A DNA stretch of 32,121 nt from Gemmatimonadota bacterium. Its GTDB lineage: Bacteria > Latescibacterota > UBA2968. Positions 1-9,200 of the stretch are shown here, in pieces. The DNA lies in assembly GCA_002727195.1 (NCBI GenBank), contig PBWH01000009.1, positions 1 through 32,121 on the forward strand, given 5' to 3'. The notes beneath the pieces were generated by a model that was given only the letters and a program-made list of their open reading frames with translations, did not search any database and was not told the DNA's origin. The position numbers and the translations under genes were made by a program. The first letter of the stretch is position 1. Each line of letters starts with the position of its first letter.

Positions 1-16
1 GGCTACGTAGTGGATT

Positions 17-499
17 TCAGTCGGCGTAGACATAGGCGAGCACCTCGACGGCCTGCTCCAGCGAGTTGACGACAACGTCGCCGCGCGTTCCCAACTCTTT
101 CAATGCGTGCCGGAATACCGGGCTGTGGACGACGATAACCGGTATGCCCAGACGGTTGGCCTCCCCGATGTCACTCGACACGTTCCACTGACGATAGTTC
201 TTGTGGTCTGCGTCGAAGAACGCGATCAGGACGTCCGATTTGGCGAGCCATATCCGGTTCCGCAGGTTGTTGACGCGTCCCCCGAGGTCGTCCTTAACAT
301 TGGGGTAAAACCCGGGGCCGACGTCGCTCTCGCTGATCCCTCGAATGTCGACACCCACATCGTCGCTCTGGCCGTGATCTTCGCAGGGCCCCTTGAACGT
401 GATCGGAAGGTCCTTTGCCTCGGCCATCTTGCGGACGTCGTCACGCCAACTCCCGTGGACGTGGCCGGATAGGAATACCGTCAGGTCGGTGTGTGCCAT
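17..499 (-). CDS. ytoQ: YtoQ family protein (nucleoside 2-deoxyribosyltransferase-like)
   Basis: Predicted 160-residue cytoplasmic protein. It matches the YtoQ family end to end: an N-terminal LTVFLSGHVHGSWRDDV strand-turn, the DDxGVDIRG block, the RxRIWLAKSDVLIAFF strand and a C-terminal HALKELGTRGDVVVNSLEQ segment. The family has a nucleoside 2-deoxyribosyltransferase-like fold, but its substrate is not established. I chose the ATG at 499 rather than the upstream ATG at 571. An AAGGAG Shine-Dalgarno lies 7 bases before it, and family homology begins there; the upstream 24 residues run through a dispersed repeat. It lies downstream of the 658-5058 gene set on the same strand, but 158 bases of repeat-bearing DNA separate them, so it is probably its own unit. 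The family call is firm, the function is not. Confidence 0.88.
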   Translation of the reverse strand: MAHTDLTVFLSGHVHGSWRDDVRKMAEAKDLPITFKGPCEDHGQSDDVGVDIRGISESDVGPGFYPNVKDDLGGRVNNLRNRIWLAKSDVLIAFFDADHKNYRQWNVSSDIGEANRLGIPVIVVHSPVFRHALKELGTRGDVVVNSLEQAVEVLAYVYAD

Positions 500-544
500 A
501 GTTTGCTCCTTCGTGTTTTTGGGTACAGCAAAACCAGAAGCATG

Positions 545-605
545 GAACCACAGAGGACCGGCCTCCTCCAAGGCTACGGTCCGGCAGGCACGGAAGACAC
601 GGAGG
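545..605. repeat. Dispersed intergenic repeat, copy 1
   Basis: A purine-rich segment containing GAACCACAGAGGAC, CCAAGGCTACGGTCC and GCACGGAAGACACGGAGG. Versions of the same blocks occur in the intergenic spaces at 5074-5118, 20626-20660 and 24085-24158. It contains no gene. It resembles short low-complexity intergenic repeats common in large environmental genomes. Confidence 0.55.
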
Positions 606-618
606 GTGCGATCCCGAT

Positions 619-638
619 GTAGGAGCCCTGGCTCCTAC
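619..638. repeat. Perfect inverted repeat (GTAGGAGCC/GGCTCCTAC)
   Basis: Two perfect 9-base arms separated by 2 bases form a strong hairpin just past the end of the DUF123 frame. There is no T-run on the minus-strand side, so it is not a classical terminator, though it could protect a 3' end. The GTAGGAG/CTCCTAC arms recur at 14747-14839, which suggests a REP-like family. Confidence 0.5.
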
Positions 639-657
639 CGAGTGGGTGCGACCGGTC

Positions 658-1068
658 TCAGTTACCATGCTTTGGCAGGGGATGCGAGAACCGGAACCTC
701 GCAACCAATTCGTGAAACTCTGTCAGGCCTCCTGGATCGCCCAATGAATGAAAGAGATGTGCTGCGCAATCGCAATCGGAAGATCCGAAGCCGGCCAGTC
801 CTGGGGCGAACAGGTCTCCCGGGGCAGCGGTGATCTGGCACTTTGCCCTGGTTGACCCTCGGATAGCGATCGGGAGGGCCTGGTCGCACGCTTTCCCTAA
901 GTAGTCGATGTGCCAGTGCATTCGCTTCCGTCGACGTGTGTGCCACGCGACCCGGGCTGTGAGGCCGCGCATTGCTGAACAGACGCAAATATACCAACCG
1001 AGGGAGGCCTCCCATGATCCGAGCCCTCCGACGACGAGCTTCTGGTGACCGGACAGGTGCATCAGCAT
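658..1068 (-). CDS. DUF123 domain protein (Uri/GIY-YIG-like nuclease family)
   Basis: 136 residues from the ATG at 1068. The hallmark blocks of DUF123 (COG1833) are present: GWYICVCSAMRGLTARV near residues 24-40, RMHWHIDYL near 49-57 and FGSSDCDCAAHLFHSLGDP near 94-112. The family is related to GIY-YIG nucleases, but its role is poorly known. The open frame and domain-like sequence (DRGAYLMLMHLSG) extend upstream of the ATG to a TGA at 1111-1113. That TGA is also the end of the decayed sfsA reading frame, so this may be the tail of a former SfsA-DUF123 fusion or a downstream coupled gene. No good ribosome binding site precedes the ATG. In the usual YVYVGSA motif the glycine is replaced by cysteine (ICVCSA), another hint of decay. 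The domain assignment is solid; whether the gene is expressed is unclear. Confidence 0.62.
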   Translation of the reverse strand: MLMHLSGHQKLVVGGLGSWEASLGWYICVCSAMRGLTARVAWHTRRRKRMHWHIDYLGKACDQALPIAIRGSTRAKCQITAAPGDLFAPGLAGFGSSDCDCAAHLFHSLGDPGGLTEFHELVARFRFSHPLPKHGN

Positions 1069-1110
1069 CAGATAGGCGCCGCGATCTCTGACTTCATTCT
1101 CGAGGTGTTC

Positions 1111-1703
1111 TCACGGAATCGCCAGTCGACGCGTGATACCCGTAAGGAGAAACGTCTGGTCATAGCTGACTGTGACCGGTATGATGTCCAGGTCATTCCG
1201 ACAACTCAGGAACGATTGGCTTAACGCCAGGTCTGTATGGTAATCGGGGCAGAAGTAGTTGACCTCATTGATGTGGACGACAAATAGGATACCCGGTTTG
1301 GCGTCCGGTCACGAAAGCGCTGTGAGTTCTCGCAAATGCTTGCGCCCGCGCTGGACTTCGCGGTCGACGACCGGTATCCCTCGAGTGCCTCGACCTAATC
1401 TGTATCGATCAGGTCTACCGAGATGCGATTCGTAGCGTGCGTGTCGAGGATAACGAGTTTGCCGAGTCGCTCAGCCCCGACGACGGTGAGAGGCATTTTT
1501 TTCGATGTGTTCGTGGACCGGGTGAGCCAGATCCGTGTGTTGGATAGTAGGAGCTCGGTCAGGCGATCGGGGTTGGGCAGGTAGGTGGTGTGTTCGACCC
1601 CGTCGATGGAGCATCGGACGACGAATCGGTTGGGTCGAGATAGAAAACGCGCCGTCTGCCGGGTGGCCGCGTCGACGTAGGGACCGCGCGACGTCTTGGT
1701 CAC
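1111..1703 (-). pseudogene. sfsA: Decayed sfsA (SfsA family)
   Basis: The N-terminal part (1395-1703) reads as SfsA: FLSRPNRFVVRCSIDGVEH, then LPNPDRLTELLL, NTRIWLTRS and LDTHATNRISV. It stops at a TAG (1395-1397). The same frame then gives VEALEGYR, after which homology moves to another frame with VVDREV joined directly to RGRKHLRELTALS. About 50 residues that normally lie between these blocks are missing, including the conserved acidic/EVK-type core. A TGA at 1309-1311 follows, then the C-terminal part LFVVHINEVNYFCPDYHTDL and DLDIIPVTVSYD, ending at a TGA (1111-1113). Loss of the core, one shift and two internal stops make this a pseudogene. Its GTG start (1701-1703) overlaps the stop of the upstream threonine-synthase-like gene, so it was once translationally coupled to that operon. 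Confidence 0.82.
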
Positions 1704-2788
1704 GATTTGCCCGAAGCCTTCAGGCCGTGACCGGTCACGGGAACGACCACGATTCTGTCAGTTGGGCCCGGGCGCTTGCGAGCGGTTGCGATGGCTGAGG
1801 CCGAAGTCGGTTCGATAAACCAGCCGGCTGCGGCCATCTCGTCATACCCGGACTTAATCTCGTCTTCGGTGACCGTAACGATTTCCCCGCCGGTCGACCG
1901 GATGATCTCCACAATCTGACGCCACCTTACCGGCGCTGCGATCGCGATTCCCTCCGCTTTCGTTGGGGAGGTGGCATTCTCGGGCAGCGCGTCCAGGCCG
2001 TCGGACCAGACCTCGAACAGCGGGCTGCAGTTCTCCGCCTGAACAGCGACGAGCTTGGGGATTTGGTCGATCAGACCTGCTTCCTTGAGTTCGCTGAACC
2101 CGATGTGCGCGCCGATCAGGAGTGTGCCATTTCCTGTGGGGATCAGAACCTCATCGGGTGCCCTTCGGCCCAGCTGCTCCCAGACCTCGTAAGCGAAAGT
2201 CTTTGTGCCGTGGAAGAAGAATGGGTTGTAGACGTGGCTCGCGTAGAACCGTCCCTCTGCCGCCGAGATCGCTGCGTCGGCTGTGTCCTCGCGTGAGCCG
2301 GGTATGGGATGGAGCGTGGCGCCGTAGGCTGCGATCTGCTCTCGCTTGGCGGGTGAGGTCGAATCAGGAAGGTAGATGTCACACTGGATATTCGCTCGAG
2401 CACAGTAGGCAGCGATCGCGGCTCCCGCGTTTCCGCTGGAATCTTCGACGACGCTGTCGACTCCAAGTGCCTTCGCGTGGCTGATCAGGATCGAAGCGCC
2501 ACGATCCTTGTATGAGCCGGAGGGAAAGAGAAGGTCCTGCTTGAGGTGGTATGTCCCCTCACCGATGCGATGCTCCGTTAAGGGCGTCCCACCTTCGTCG
2601 AAGCTGACTCTGTGTTGCTCATCGACGGGAAGCGCGTCGATATACCGCCACATTCCAAGGGGGCGGTCGTCGAAAGCTTCGGGGTCGATGTTGGGAGAGA
2701 ACGTGAGGTCGAGGAGGGAGCCACTTTCGCTCACATACCGAAGATCGTTTGCTCCATACGTTTCTCCGTTGTGAGAGACGAGGTTCAT
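1700..2788 (-). CDS. Threonine synthase-like PLP-dependent enzyme
   Basis: 362 residues of fold-type II PLP enzyme. LKQDLLFPSGSYKDRGA places the Schiff-base lysine at K94. SSGNAGAAIAAY (117-127) is the phosphate/substrate loop, and IPTGNGTLLIG (about 217) is the glycine loop. Overall similarity is to threonine synthase, which converts O-phosphohomoserine to threonine. The N-terminal CxxCG zinc-like motif of many threonine synthases is absent, and no other threonine pathway gene is nearby. A related PLP lyase or synthase acting on another beta- or gamma-substituted amino acid is therefore possible. Its start overlaps the SDR stop by 4 bases, and its stop overlaps the GTG of decayed sfsA, so it is part of a tight operon. 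No truncation is visible. Confidence 0.8.
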   Translation of the reverse strand: MNLVSHNGETYGANDLRYVSESGSLLDLTFSPNIDPEAFDDRPLGMWRYIDALPVDEQHRVSFDEGGTPLTEHRIGEGTYHLKQDLLFPSGSYKDRGASILISHAKALGVDSVVEDSSGNAGAAIAAYCARANIQCDIYLPDSTSPAKREQIAAYGATLHPIPGSREDTADAAISAAEGRFYASHVYNPFFFHGTKTFAYEVWEQLGRRAPDEVLIPTGNGTLLIGAHIGFSELKEAGLIDQIPKLVAVQAENCSPLFEVWSDGLDALPENATSPTKAEGIAIAAPVRWRQIVEIIRSTGGEIVTVTEDEIKSGYDEMAAAGWFIEPTSASAIATARKRPGPTDRIVVVPVTGHGLKASGKS

Positions 2789-3579
2789 GCGCGTTCGGAC
2801 CGGCCCTTAAGCATGGCGTGCGTGATAGCGATGACCATCCGGCGGGACGAAATGCGGACGGTGAAATTGAGGAACTTGTTCAGGAGCCCGTGAACGAATG
2901 AGGGCCCGTTCCCGAGCTTACGGAGCGAGGCAGCGACGACAGCATCTGCCGTGGCGACCCGGAACATACCGGCATCCTTCGCTTTGGCCACTTCCGTGAA
3001 TTCGGTCTTCGTGAACCCGGGGGATACGGCGAGGCTGTCGATGCCCTGCTTACCGTACTCTTTCCAGAGTGACTCGCCGAGCATCAGGTTGAAGGCTTTG
3101 GTGGCGCCGTACGTTCCCAGGGAGCCGCAGGCCTGGTAGGCGGCCGTTGAAGCCAGAAAGATCAGACCGCCGCGACCTCGCTCGAGCATTCTGGGCAGGT
3201 ATACGTTGGTCAGGAGGACGGGGACCACGCAGTTCAGTACTGTCATATTGACCTGCCGATTGCTGTCGAGCTGGTGGTAGTAGCCGAACATGCCGTAGCC
3301 GGCGTTATTCACGAGCAGCCCGATTTCGAGGTCTTGCGTCTCCCTTGCCACGCGATCGCACTCGCCGTCGGCCGTTAGGTCGGAAGCGATCACGCGAGTC
3401 TGAACGCCGTGATTCGATTCGAGCTCGGCAGCTATTTCCTTCAGCCGGTCTTCTCTGCGTGCAACCAGAACGATGTTCAATCCCTTGTCTGCGAGTTGCC
3501 GGCTATACTCGGCACCTAGTCCGGATGAGGCCCCCGTGACGAGGCCCCACGGCCCATATTTTCTGAAGTCTTTGGCCAC
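2785..3579 (-). CDS. SDR family NAD(P)-dependent oxidoreductase
   Basis: 264 residues, a classical short-chain dehydrogenase. TGASSGLG (15-22) is the dinucleotide loop and VARRED (39-44) suggests NADPH preference. NNAG is at 91-94, and the catalytic Ser144, Tyr157 and Lys161 (YGATK) are all present. The PGFTKTEF segment follows. The C-terminal hydrophobic stretch, with basic residues, resembles the reductase subgroup related to DltE/HSD17B12-type proteins, so membrane association is possible. The substrate cannot be read from sequence. The gene overlaps the threonine-synthase-like gene by 4 bases and lies 3 bases downstream of the M81 peptidase, which points to co-expression and perhaps a shared pathway. 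Confidence 0.9.
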   Translation of the reverse strand: MAKDFRKYGPWGLVTGASSGLGAEYSRQLADKGLNIVLVARREDRLKEIAAELESNHGVQTRVIASDLTADGECDRVARETQDLEIGLLVNNAGYGMFGYYHQLDSNRQVNMTVLNCVVPVLLTNVYLPRMLERGRGGLIFLASTAAYQACGSLGTYGATKAFNLMLGESLWKEYGKQGIDSLAVSPGFTKTEFTEVAKAKDAGMFRVATADAVVAASLRKLGNGPSFVHGLLNKFLNFTVRISSRRMVIAITHAMLKGRSERA

Positions 3580-3582
3580 GGT

Positions 3583-5058
3583 TCAGGCCTTCGCTTCCGC
3601 CACGAGTTCGGCGGTCGCGTCTCCGTCCAGAGGATAGACCGGACGGGTCACGTGTTCGAACGGGAGGGACTTGAGGTTGGCGCTGGTTGATCCTGGAACG
3701 TCAACCGGTACGATCGCAGCCGCAATGTCCTGGAAGTAGGTGCGGAAGCCGTTCGGGCTTTTGCAGATGCAGAGGTCGAAGTCGACGGGATTCAGCCCGC
3801 GCGCTTCGAAGACTTTTCGTCCCATGATGGAGACGGGGTTCTCGGTCACCATTATGGTGCAGGACTCGGCCGTGAGCACGGCTGTTTTGCCTGCGCGCTC
3901 CGTGGTGCCCTGCTCGACTGTGAAGACGCCATCGTGGAGGCTCTGGACATATGCCTCGCAATCGACCGGGCTGAACCGCTCCGTGTCGACGGTTCCGCCC
4001 AGGGCCACCTGGATGGTGTTCCCGACACCGGCCTCGAATGCCTTTGCCACAGCAGGCGCGTCGACCAGCGGGAGAAGTGCTCGCTTGGAGAACCCCGACT
4101 CGAGCAGGCCCCTCAGGATCGCGTTGCTGTCTCCGGATGCACCGGAAGATGTCGCATCGGCTGCGTCCGAGAACACGACCAGGCCATCCGTTTCGTTGGC
4201 GATCTCGATCGCGTCGTCCAGCGATGTCAGAGGTGCCTGCATCCGTTCGCGTCTGTTCCACATGAATCGGGCGAGACTCTCCGCGACTTCCCGGGCTCGG
4301 CGAGGATCGTTGTCCGTGGTGACGATCGTGTTGGTGCGCAGGTTGGGGACGTCCGTAAAGGGATTGCCGATGATCACAGCCGCCGACAGGCCGTCGGACG
4401 TCGCCTCGAATTCCTGGCACGTGCGGATGGCCTGTCCGAAGAGGCCGGTCGCAGTCAGCAGCTCGTCTCCACGCACGAGAAGGGGGACTCGCACACTTGC
4501 GACGGTTGGCTTGATCCCGCCTTCGAGCAGGTGGACGAGGTTGCTCGCGGCGCGTTTTCCGGTCTCATACATGTCCGTGTGCGGATACGTATGAAAGGCA
4601 ACTAGGATATCGGAATCCTCTATCAGTCTATCGGAGATGATCGCGTGCAGGTCGAAGGAGGTGACGATCGGTTTGTCACCCAAGATCTTCCTGACCCGCT
4701 CGAGGACACGGCCTTCGGGATCGAACTCCTCCTCGCCTGCCATCGCCCCGTGGAAGTTGATGTAAGCACCGTCCACATCCGGGTGACGCTCGACCTCGGC
4801 GATCAACTCATCGGTGATCTGGTCGAGGTCCACTTTTGGAACCGGACCTCCGGAGGTGATGGACTGTGCGGAATAGGTGGGGATGACCTCCACGTCGTGT
4901 TCAGCGAAGGTGTCGAGCGCACCAGCGATTTCGGTGTTCGTGCCGGAATACGCATCCAGAATCTCATCACCGCGGTGGATGCTGAAGAGGTCGCGCGTTG
5001 TTGGATGAGGGTTGAATGAGGAGGTTTCCTGTTTGAATGCGGCGATCAGGACGCGCAT
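3583..5058 (-). CDS. M81 family metallopeptidase (MlrC-like)
   Basis: 491 residues, full length for the microcystinase C (MlrC) family, with an N-terminal DUF1485-type domain and a C-terminal MlrC_C domain. The N-terminus, MRVLIAAFKQETSSFNP, is typical. Probable zinc ligands lie in SFDLHA (Asp136, His138) and in FHTYPHTDMYETG (His156/His160). Later blocks include SDAADATSSGASGDS and MGRKVFEARGLNP, and the C-terminal KSPNGFRTYFQDI is also characteristic. Characterised members cleave linearised microcystin peptides, but most family members sit in catabolic loci in organisms that never meet microcystin, so only a metal-dependent hydrolase role is claimed. This is the first gene of the right-to-left operon with the SDR and PLP enzyme. 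A weak GGAG lies upstream of the ATG. Confidence 0.9.
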   Translation of the reverse strand: MRVLIAAFKQETSSFNPHPTTRDLFSIHRGDEILDAYSGTNTEIAGALDTFAEHDVEVIPTYSAQSITSGGPVPKVDLDQITDELIAEVERHPDVDGAYINFHGAMAGEEEFDPEGRVLERVRKILGDKPIVTSFDLHAIISDRLIEDSDILVAFHTYPHTDMYETGKRAASNLVHLLEGGIKPTVASVRVPLLVRGDELLTATGLFGQAIRTCQEFEATSDGLSAAVIIGNPFTDVPNLRTNTIVTTDNDPRRAREVAESLARFMWNRRERMQAPLTSLDDAIEIANETDGLVVFSDAADATSSGASGDSNAILRGLLESGFSKRALLPLVDAPAVAKAFEAGVGNTIQVALGGTVDTERFSPVDCEAYVQSLHDGVFTVEQGTTERAGKTAVLTAESCTIMVTENPVSIMGRKVFEARGLNPVDFDLCICKSPNGFRTYFQDIAAAIVPVDVPGSTSANLKSLPFEHVTRPVYPLDGDATAELVAEAKA

Positions 5059-5073
5059 GGGGTAACAGCTCCG

Positions 5074-5118
5074 AAAGTCAAAAGCCTATCGTGAAAGGAC
5101 ACGAAAAACACGAAAGGG
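5074..5118. repeat. Dispersed intergenic repeat, copy 2
   Basis: Starts with AAAGTCAAA and contains GGACACGAAAAACACGAAAGGG, closely similar in layout to the copy at 24085-24158. It lies in the 198-base gap between the methyltransferase and the M81 gene. The rest of that gap shows no gene or clear promoter. Confidence 0.5.
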
Positions 5119-5256
5119 TGAGTCGGCGTGGTCTAGGAAAATTCCCTTTTGTTCGGGTCTTCATCTTCGACGCGCTTTCAAGTCAAAGGCAGACCCAGAT
5201 ACGCAGGATGTTGAGCTGCGTGAAACGGCGCTTCATCCTGTTGCACACTCCCTATT

Positions 5257-6123
5257 TCAGTCGGCTTTGACGGACTCGGCGGGGGCGTAGGCACTAATCC
5301 GCTCGCACGCAGTTTCGAAGTAGTCCGAGTCGATCTCGAATCCGACGAAATCGATCCCGAGTTCTGCTGACGCGAGGCCGGAAGCCCCGATGCCCAGGAA
5401 CGGATCGAGGACATGTTTCGTTCGCTCCACACCGTGAAGCTCGATGCACATGCGCGGGATCTTGACCGGGTATGATGCCGGGTGGGGACGCTGTTTCGAG
5501 CGGCTCCGAATCGTCTTGTAGGGGACGAACCAGGTGTTGCCGCGACAACGTCGGTCGTTCTCGGCGGACTTCCACCTGGTGACGTTCGATTTGTCCTGAT
5601 ATTCCACCCCGATGGCGAGGCGATCGAGTTGGACCCGCCCCGACTTCGTCAGGTGGAAGATGTACTCGTGGCAATCGTTCAGGTAGCGGGGGCTGTTGAT
5701 CGGTTTGAAATGCCCTACACCGATGTTCCCCGTGATGTTGGGGTAATCACCGACATCATTCTTGAGGATCGAGATCGATTTGACCCAGTGGATCACGTTC
5801 TGAAGCTGGAAGTGATTCTGCATCCTCGCCAGCACCTGGAACGGCACGGAAGGGTCGGAGGGCTTCGCACCGATGTTCAGGAACACGGATCCCTCGTCAG
5901 ACAGAACCATGGCCACGGATTCCGCCCACGACTCCAGCCAGTCCAGATACTGGTCGCGGGGGATCGTGTCGTCGTATCCGGAGTATGATGTCCCCAGGTT
6001 GTAGGGTGGGGAGGTGACGACCACGTCCACGCTGCCTGGTTCCAGATGCTGCCTCATCCCGGTTACGCAGTCTTCGTCGTAGATGATCTGGTGGCTCTCG
6101 CCGATATAAATCGAATGGCTCAC
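5257..6123 (-). CDS. Orphan beta-class DNA methyltransferase (likely N4-cytosine)
   Basis: 288 residues. The catalytic motif IV, TSPPYN, is at 37-42 and the AdoMet motif I-like DPFLGIGASGLAS is at 240-252, followed by FVGFEIDSDYF. This order (IV before I) is beta class. SPPY rather than DPPY favours N4-cytosine methylation, though some N6-adenine enzymes share it. The middle region (QNVIHWVKSISI, HEYIFHLTKSG) is the usual substrate-facing part and includes the target recognition segment. No restriction endonuclease or specificity subunit is adjacent, so it looks like a solitary methyltransferase with an epigenetic or anti-restriction role. It lies 107 bases past the subtilase stop. Confidence 0.9.
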   Translation of the reverse strand: MSHSIYIGESHQIIYDEDCVTGMRQHLEPGSVDVVVTSPPYNLGTSYSGYDDTIPRDQYLDWLESWAESVAMVLSDEGSVFLNIGAKPSDPSVPFQVLARMQNHFQLQNVIHWVKSISILKNDVGDYPNITGNIGVGHFKPINSPRYLNDCHEYIFHLTKSGRVQLDRLAIGVEYQDKSNVTRWKSAENDRRCRGNTWFVPYKTIRSRSKQRPHPASYPVKIPRMCIELHGVERTKHVLDPFLGIGASGLASAELGIDFVGFEIDSDYFETACERISAYAPAESVKAD

Positions 6124-6230
6124 ACGATGCTCACGGTGCGGGTTCTAGAGCTTGCAGGAGTCGAACAAACTGCCGAGGGAGGACTGCTAGTAGATACGTG
6201 CGCGGCCGCCCGGTCGCAAGGGATATTCCG

Positions 6231-9200
6231 CTATGCAGCCTGGCCGAACAATGCTGCGAACATCAGGAAATCGGAGAAACCAACGGTCCCGTCATCGTCG
6301 AGGTCGAAGGTTGAGTCGGTGCCGCCGAAAGCGACGGCGAACATGAGAAAATCTGGAAAGCCGACCGTCCCGCTGCCATCAAAATCCGCAGTCGCTGCAG
6401 TGCTGGTGGCGCCGGGCGTGAACGACACTGAACGGGATCCAGGCGCGACGAGAGATCCCGCCAGATCCGATGCCGAACGGGCCTCGATCGTGTAGGTCGT
6501 TCCGTCCAGGATGGCCGTTTCGAAGGTGAGGACAACCCGACGGTTGCCCTGGTCGCGAATCCCGGAAGTCGGGACGATCCCCGGGGGCGTGAGCCTGTAG
6601 CCGTTCGGGTCAGCTGCTTCGATGCTCATGGGTTTACTGTATTGAATGGCGAGCCTGGAGTCGTCGAGCCGCTCCGCACCTGTAATTTCCGGAAGCCCAT
6701 CCACAAAAAGCTCGACCGGACTCGACTGGATGGCCTCGATGCCTGCGATCGCCTCAACGACATACCGGACGTGATCGCCTTTGGTGACACCCTCATCTAC
6801 ATAGGTCTGCGCAGGCGACGACGTGACTTCAGCAGCTGGTCCATCGTTCAGAGATCGGGTGAGTCGGTAGTTCTCAGCGGAAGGGGTTGGCATCCAGGCG
6901 AGAGAGATCCGGTCGCCAACGATTTGTATGGCTTCGACAAACTCGGGACGTTGAGCGGTGTCGGTAGGGAGGTCCCGTTCGAGGATCTGGATACGTCCCC
7001 CCTTGTTCACTCCGATCTCCATTGCACCGTCGTCATCGAGGTCGGAGATCAGCGGGCGATAGGTCAGGGCAATGTTGGTGTGATAGATCGGGCGATACAG
7101 GTCGGGACCGTCCCCCTTGATCACGTAGAGGTCGGGGATGAGGGCTACGGCCAACTCGGGTGATCCGTCACCGTCGAGATCTCCCAACGAAATCCCGTTG
7201 CCTGGCGTCGTGACCCCGGATATGCGTTGGACCCACTCCAGTTGGAGTTGGTTGTGCGCAGCCGACTCGTATATCTCCAGATCCCACCAACCGTTGAGTG
7301 GGTCGTCCCCGTTCGGGAAGGCGCGTGCCACGACAAGCTCGTTCTGTCCATCGCCATCGAGATCCATACCACCCCCGATGATTCTTGCATCCGTGTCGTC
7401 GTCACCGGGCAGGAGGATGCTCGGCGAGTATCCGTCCCCATCGAACTCGTAGCTCCACACATCACCGTCCGCATCCCCAACGATCAGGTCCTGGCGGAAG
7501 TCGCCGTCGAAGTCGGTGACCACAAAGCGAGACCCCATCTCGCCGATGCCTTCGCTGAAGTCGACGAGCGAAGCGACCTCTTCGAACTCGCCGCCCTCCT
7601 GGAAGCGAATCACCCGAATGGTGTGGTCGACTGTCGACCGCGCCAGGATTTCGGTTGCCCCGTCTCCATCGGCGTCCCCGATTTCGCCTCCCCAGACCCC
7701 ACTTCGATCTTCCACGATGGTCGTCGGAAAAGGCGAGCCTGACAGGAGTCGGATCCGTGCGACCGAACTCGCGAGCAGATCGGGTCTCCCGTCGTGATTC
7801 ACATCGCCTACATTCCAGGGTAGGAATGCATCCAAAGTCGTGTGAGCCTGAGTAAAGCGATCCTCCGAAAACTCGTTGATTTCAACGGGGCTGAAGGCCA
7901 ACCCTTCGACGTATGGCATCAATGCGATTTCAGGGCGCCCATCTCCGTCGAAATCCGATACCCGGTCTGGCAGAAAGCCGTCGGGCAGGTTGGCGATCTC
8001 GGAGAAGCCGATCGTTGGGATCCGGGCAGGAACAACCGGGATGGACTCCGGTGATGTGAGGGCCTGGAGACCCGAAGGGCTGCGCATCCAGATCTGGAAC
8101 GTGAGGATCTGGGCAATTGTCGGATCGGGGATGACGGCCTCGTGAAACCGATCGAGTTTGTTAGTACGTATCGTGTCTTGAACGAAGCCGTCGCTCAGGA
8201 TGGCGCTACCGAAGGATGGTCTTTGCGTAACCCACCGGATACGCCAGGAAATGGCACGTCCGGTCAGGATGGGACCAAAGAAGAGGGAGGTCATCTCGGG
8301 CTGCAATGGATTCGCCCGTAGACGAACACGGTGTTCGATCGGGCGGCTCACATCGGATGACTTGATCTCCAGCCTAAGGACGACTGCGGAGTCGGCCAGG
8401 TCTGAGGGCACGGACCAGGGCTGCTCGATGTTCTCGACGCTCGTTCCTTCGGCGATCGTGGTCCACATCGGGACTTCTGTGTTGGGGCTCCACGACAGGC
8501 GGTAGCCCAAAGTATTGGGCCCTGATCCGGCGGCGATGACGGTTCCCGTTCCAGCCACCTCGAGATCAGAACCTGGAACGATGATCCTGGCCGTCGTCGA
8601 GACACGGATCCCTGTGACGTAGGGGATTAGTTCTTCGGCATTCGCCTGGCCTGCCCCAGACATCCGGTCCCACCCGAGCTCGCCGAGATCGCTTGCGGAT
8701 GCAACGAGCGCTCCCCGGATCTGTTCGGAGTTGAGATCAGGCTGACGAGACAGGAGAAGTGCGGCCAGTCCTGCAACCTGAGGAGCCGCGAACGAACTTC
8801 CACTCCTCGGGCCATATGTGTCGTCCAGTCGCGTACTGAATATGTTGACGCCGGGCGCAACCAGGTCGAGCGTCTGGCCAAAGCTACTGAAACTTGCGAG
8901 TTGGCCACTGGTTTCGGTCGCACCAACGGAGATGACGCCTGGAAGCGCAGCTGGGTAGGCGACCGGTGCCTGCCCGGCGTTTCCCGCCGCTGCGACGACG
9001 ACGACGCCTCGCTCGACCGCGTATCGGACGGCATCCTCAATGACGAAGGCCCGGTCAAAGCTTCCCCAACTCAGGTTCAGGATATCTGCACCGTTATCGA
9101 CCGCATAAAGGATGGCGGCCGCCAGGTCGTCTTCCTGCAGGAATGTGCCACCCTGGTCGAAATTCAGGCCCGCGCGAATCGCCATCAGACGAGCGTCCGC

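Noticed and set aside
107..472. Plus-strand open frame opposite ytoQ
   Set aside because: It lies wholly within the ytoQ gene on the other strand, has no ribosome binding site and no recognisable domain; the ytoQ frame has strong family similarity.
658..1703. Recoded TGA (as Trp or Gly) joining SfsA and DUF123
   Set aside because: Other genes in the window end at TGA normally, the SfsA core is deleted and a TAG is also present, so decay explains the stops better.
3740..4594. Long plus-strand open frame (284 codons) opposite the M81 peptidase
   Set aside because: The GC-rich coding strand leaves long antisense frames; the peptide is Arg/Ser/Pro-rich without any domain, while the minus strand matches a full-length M81 enzyme.
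6145..6175. Possible tRNA T-arm (minus strand GTTCGACTCCTGC)
   Set aside because: No matching acceptor, D-arm or anticodon arm could be folded around it; it is probably chance.
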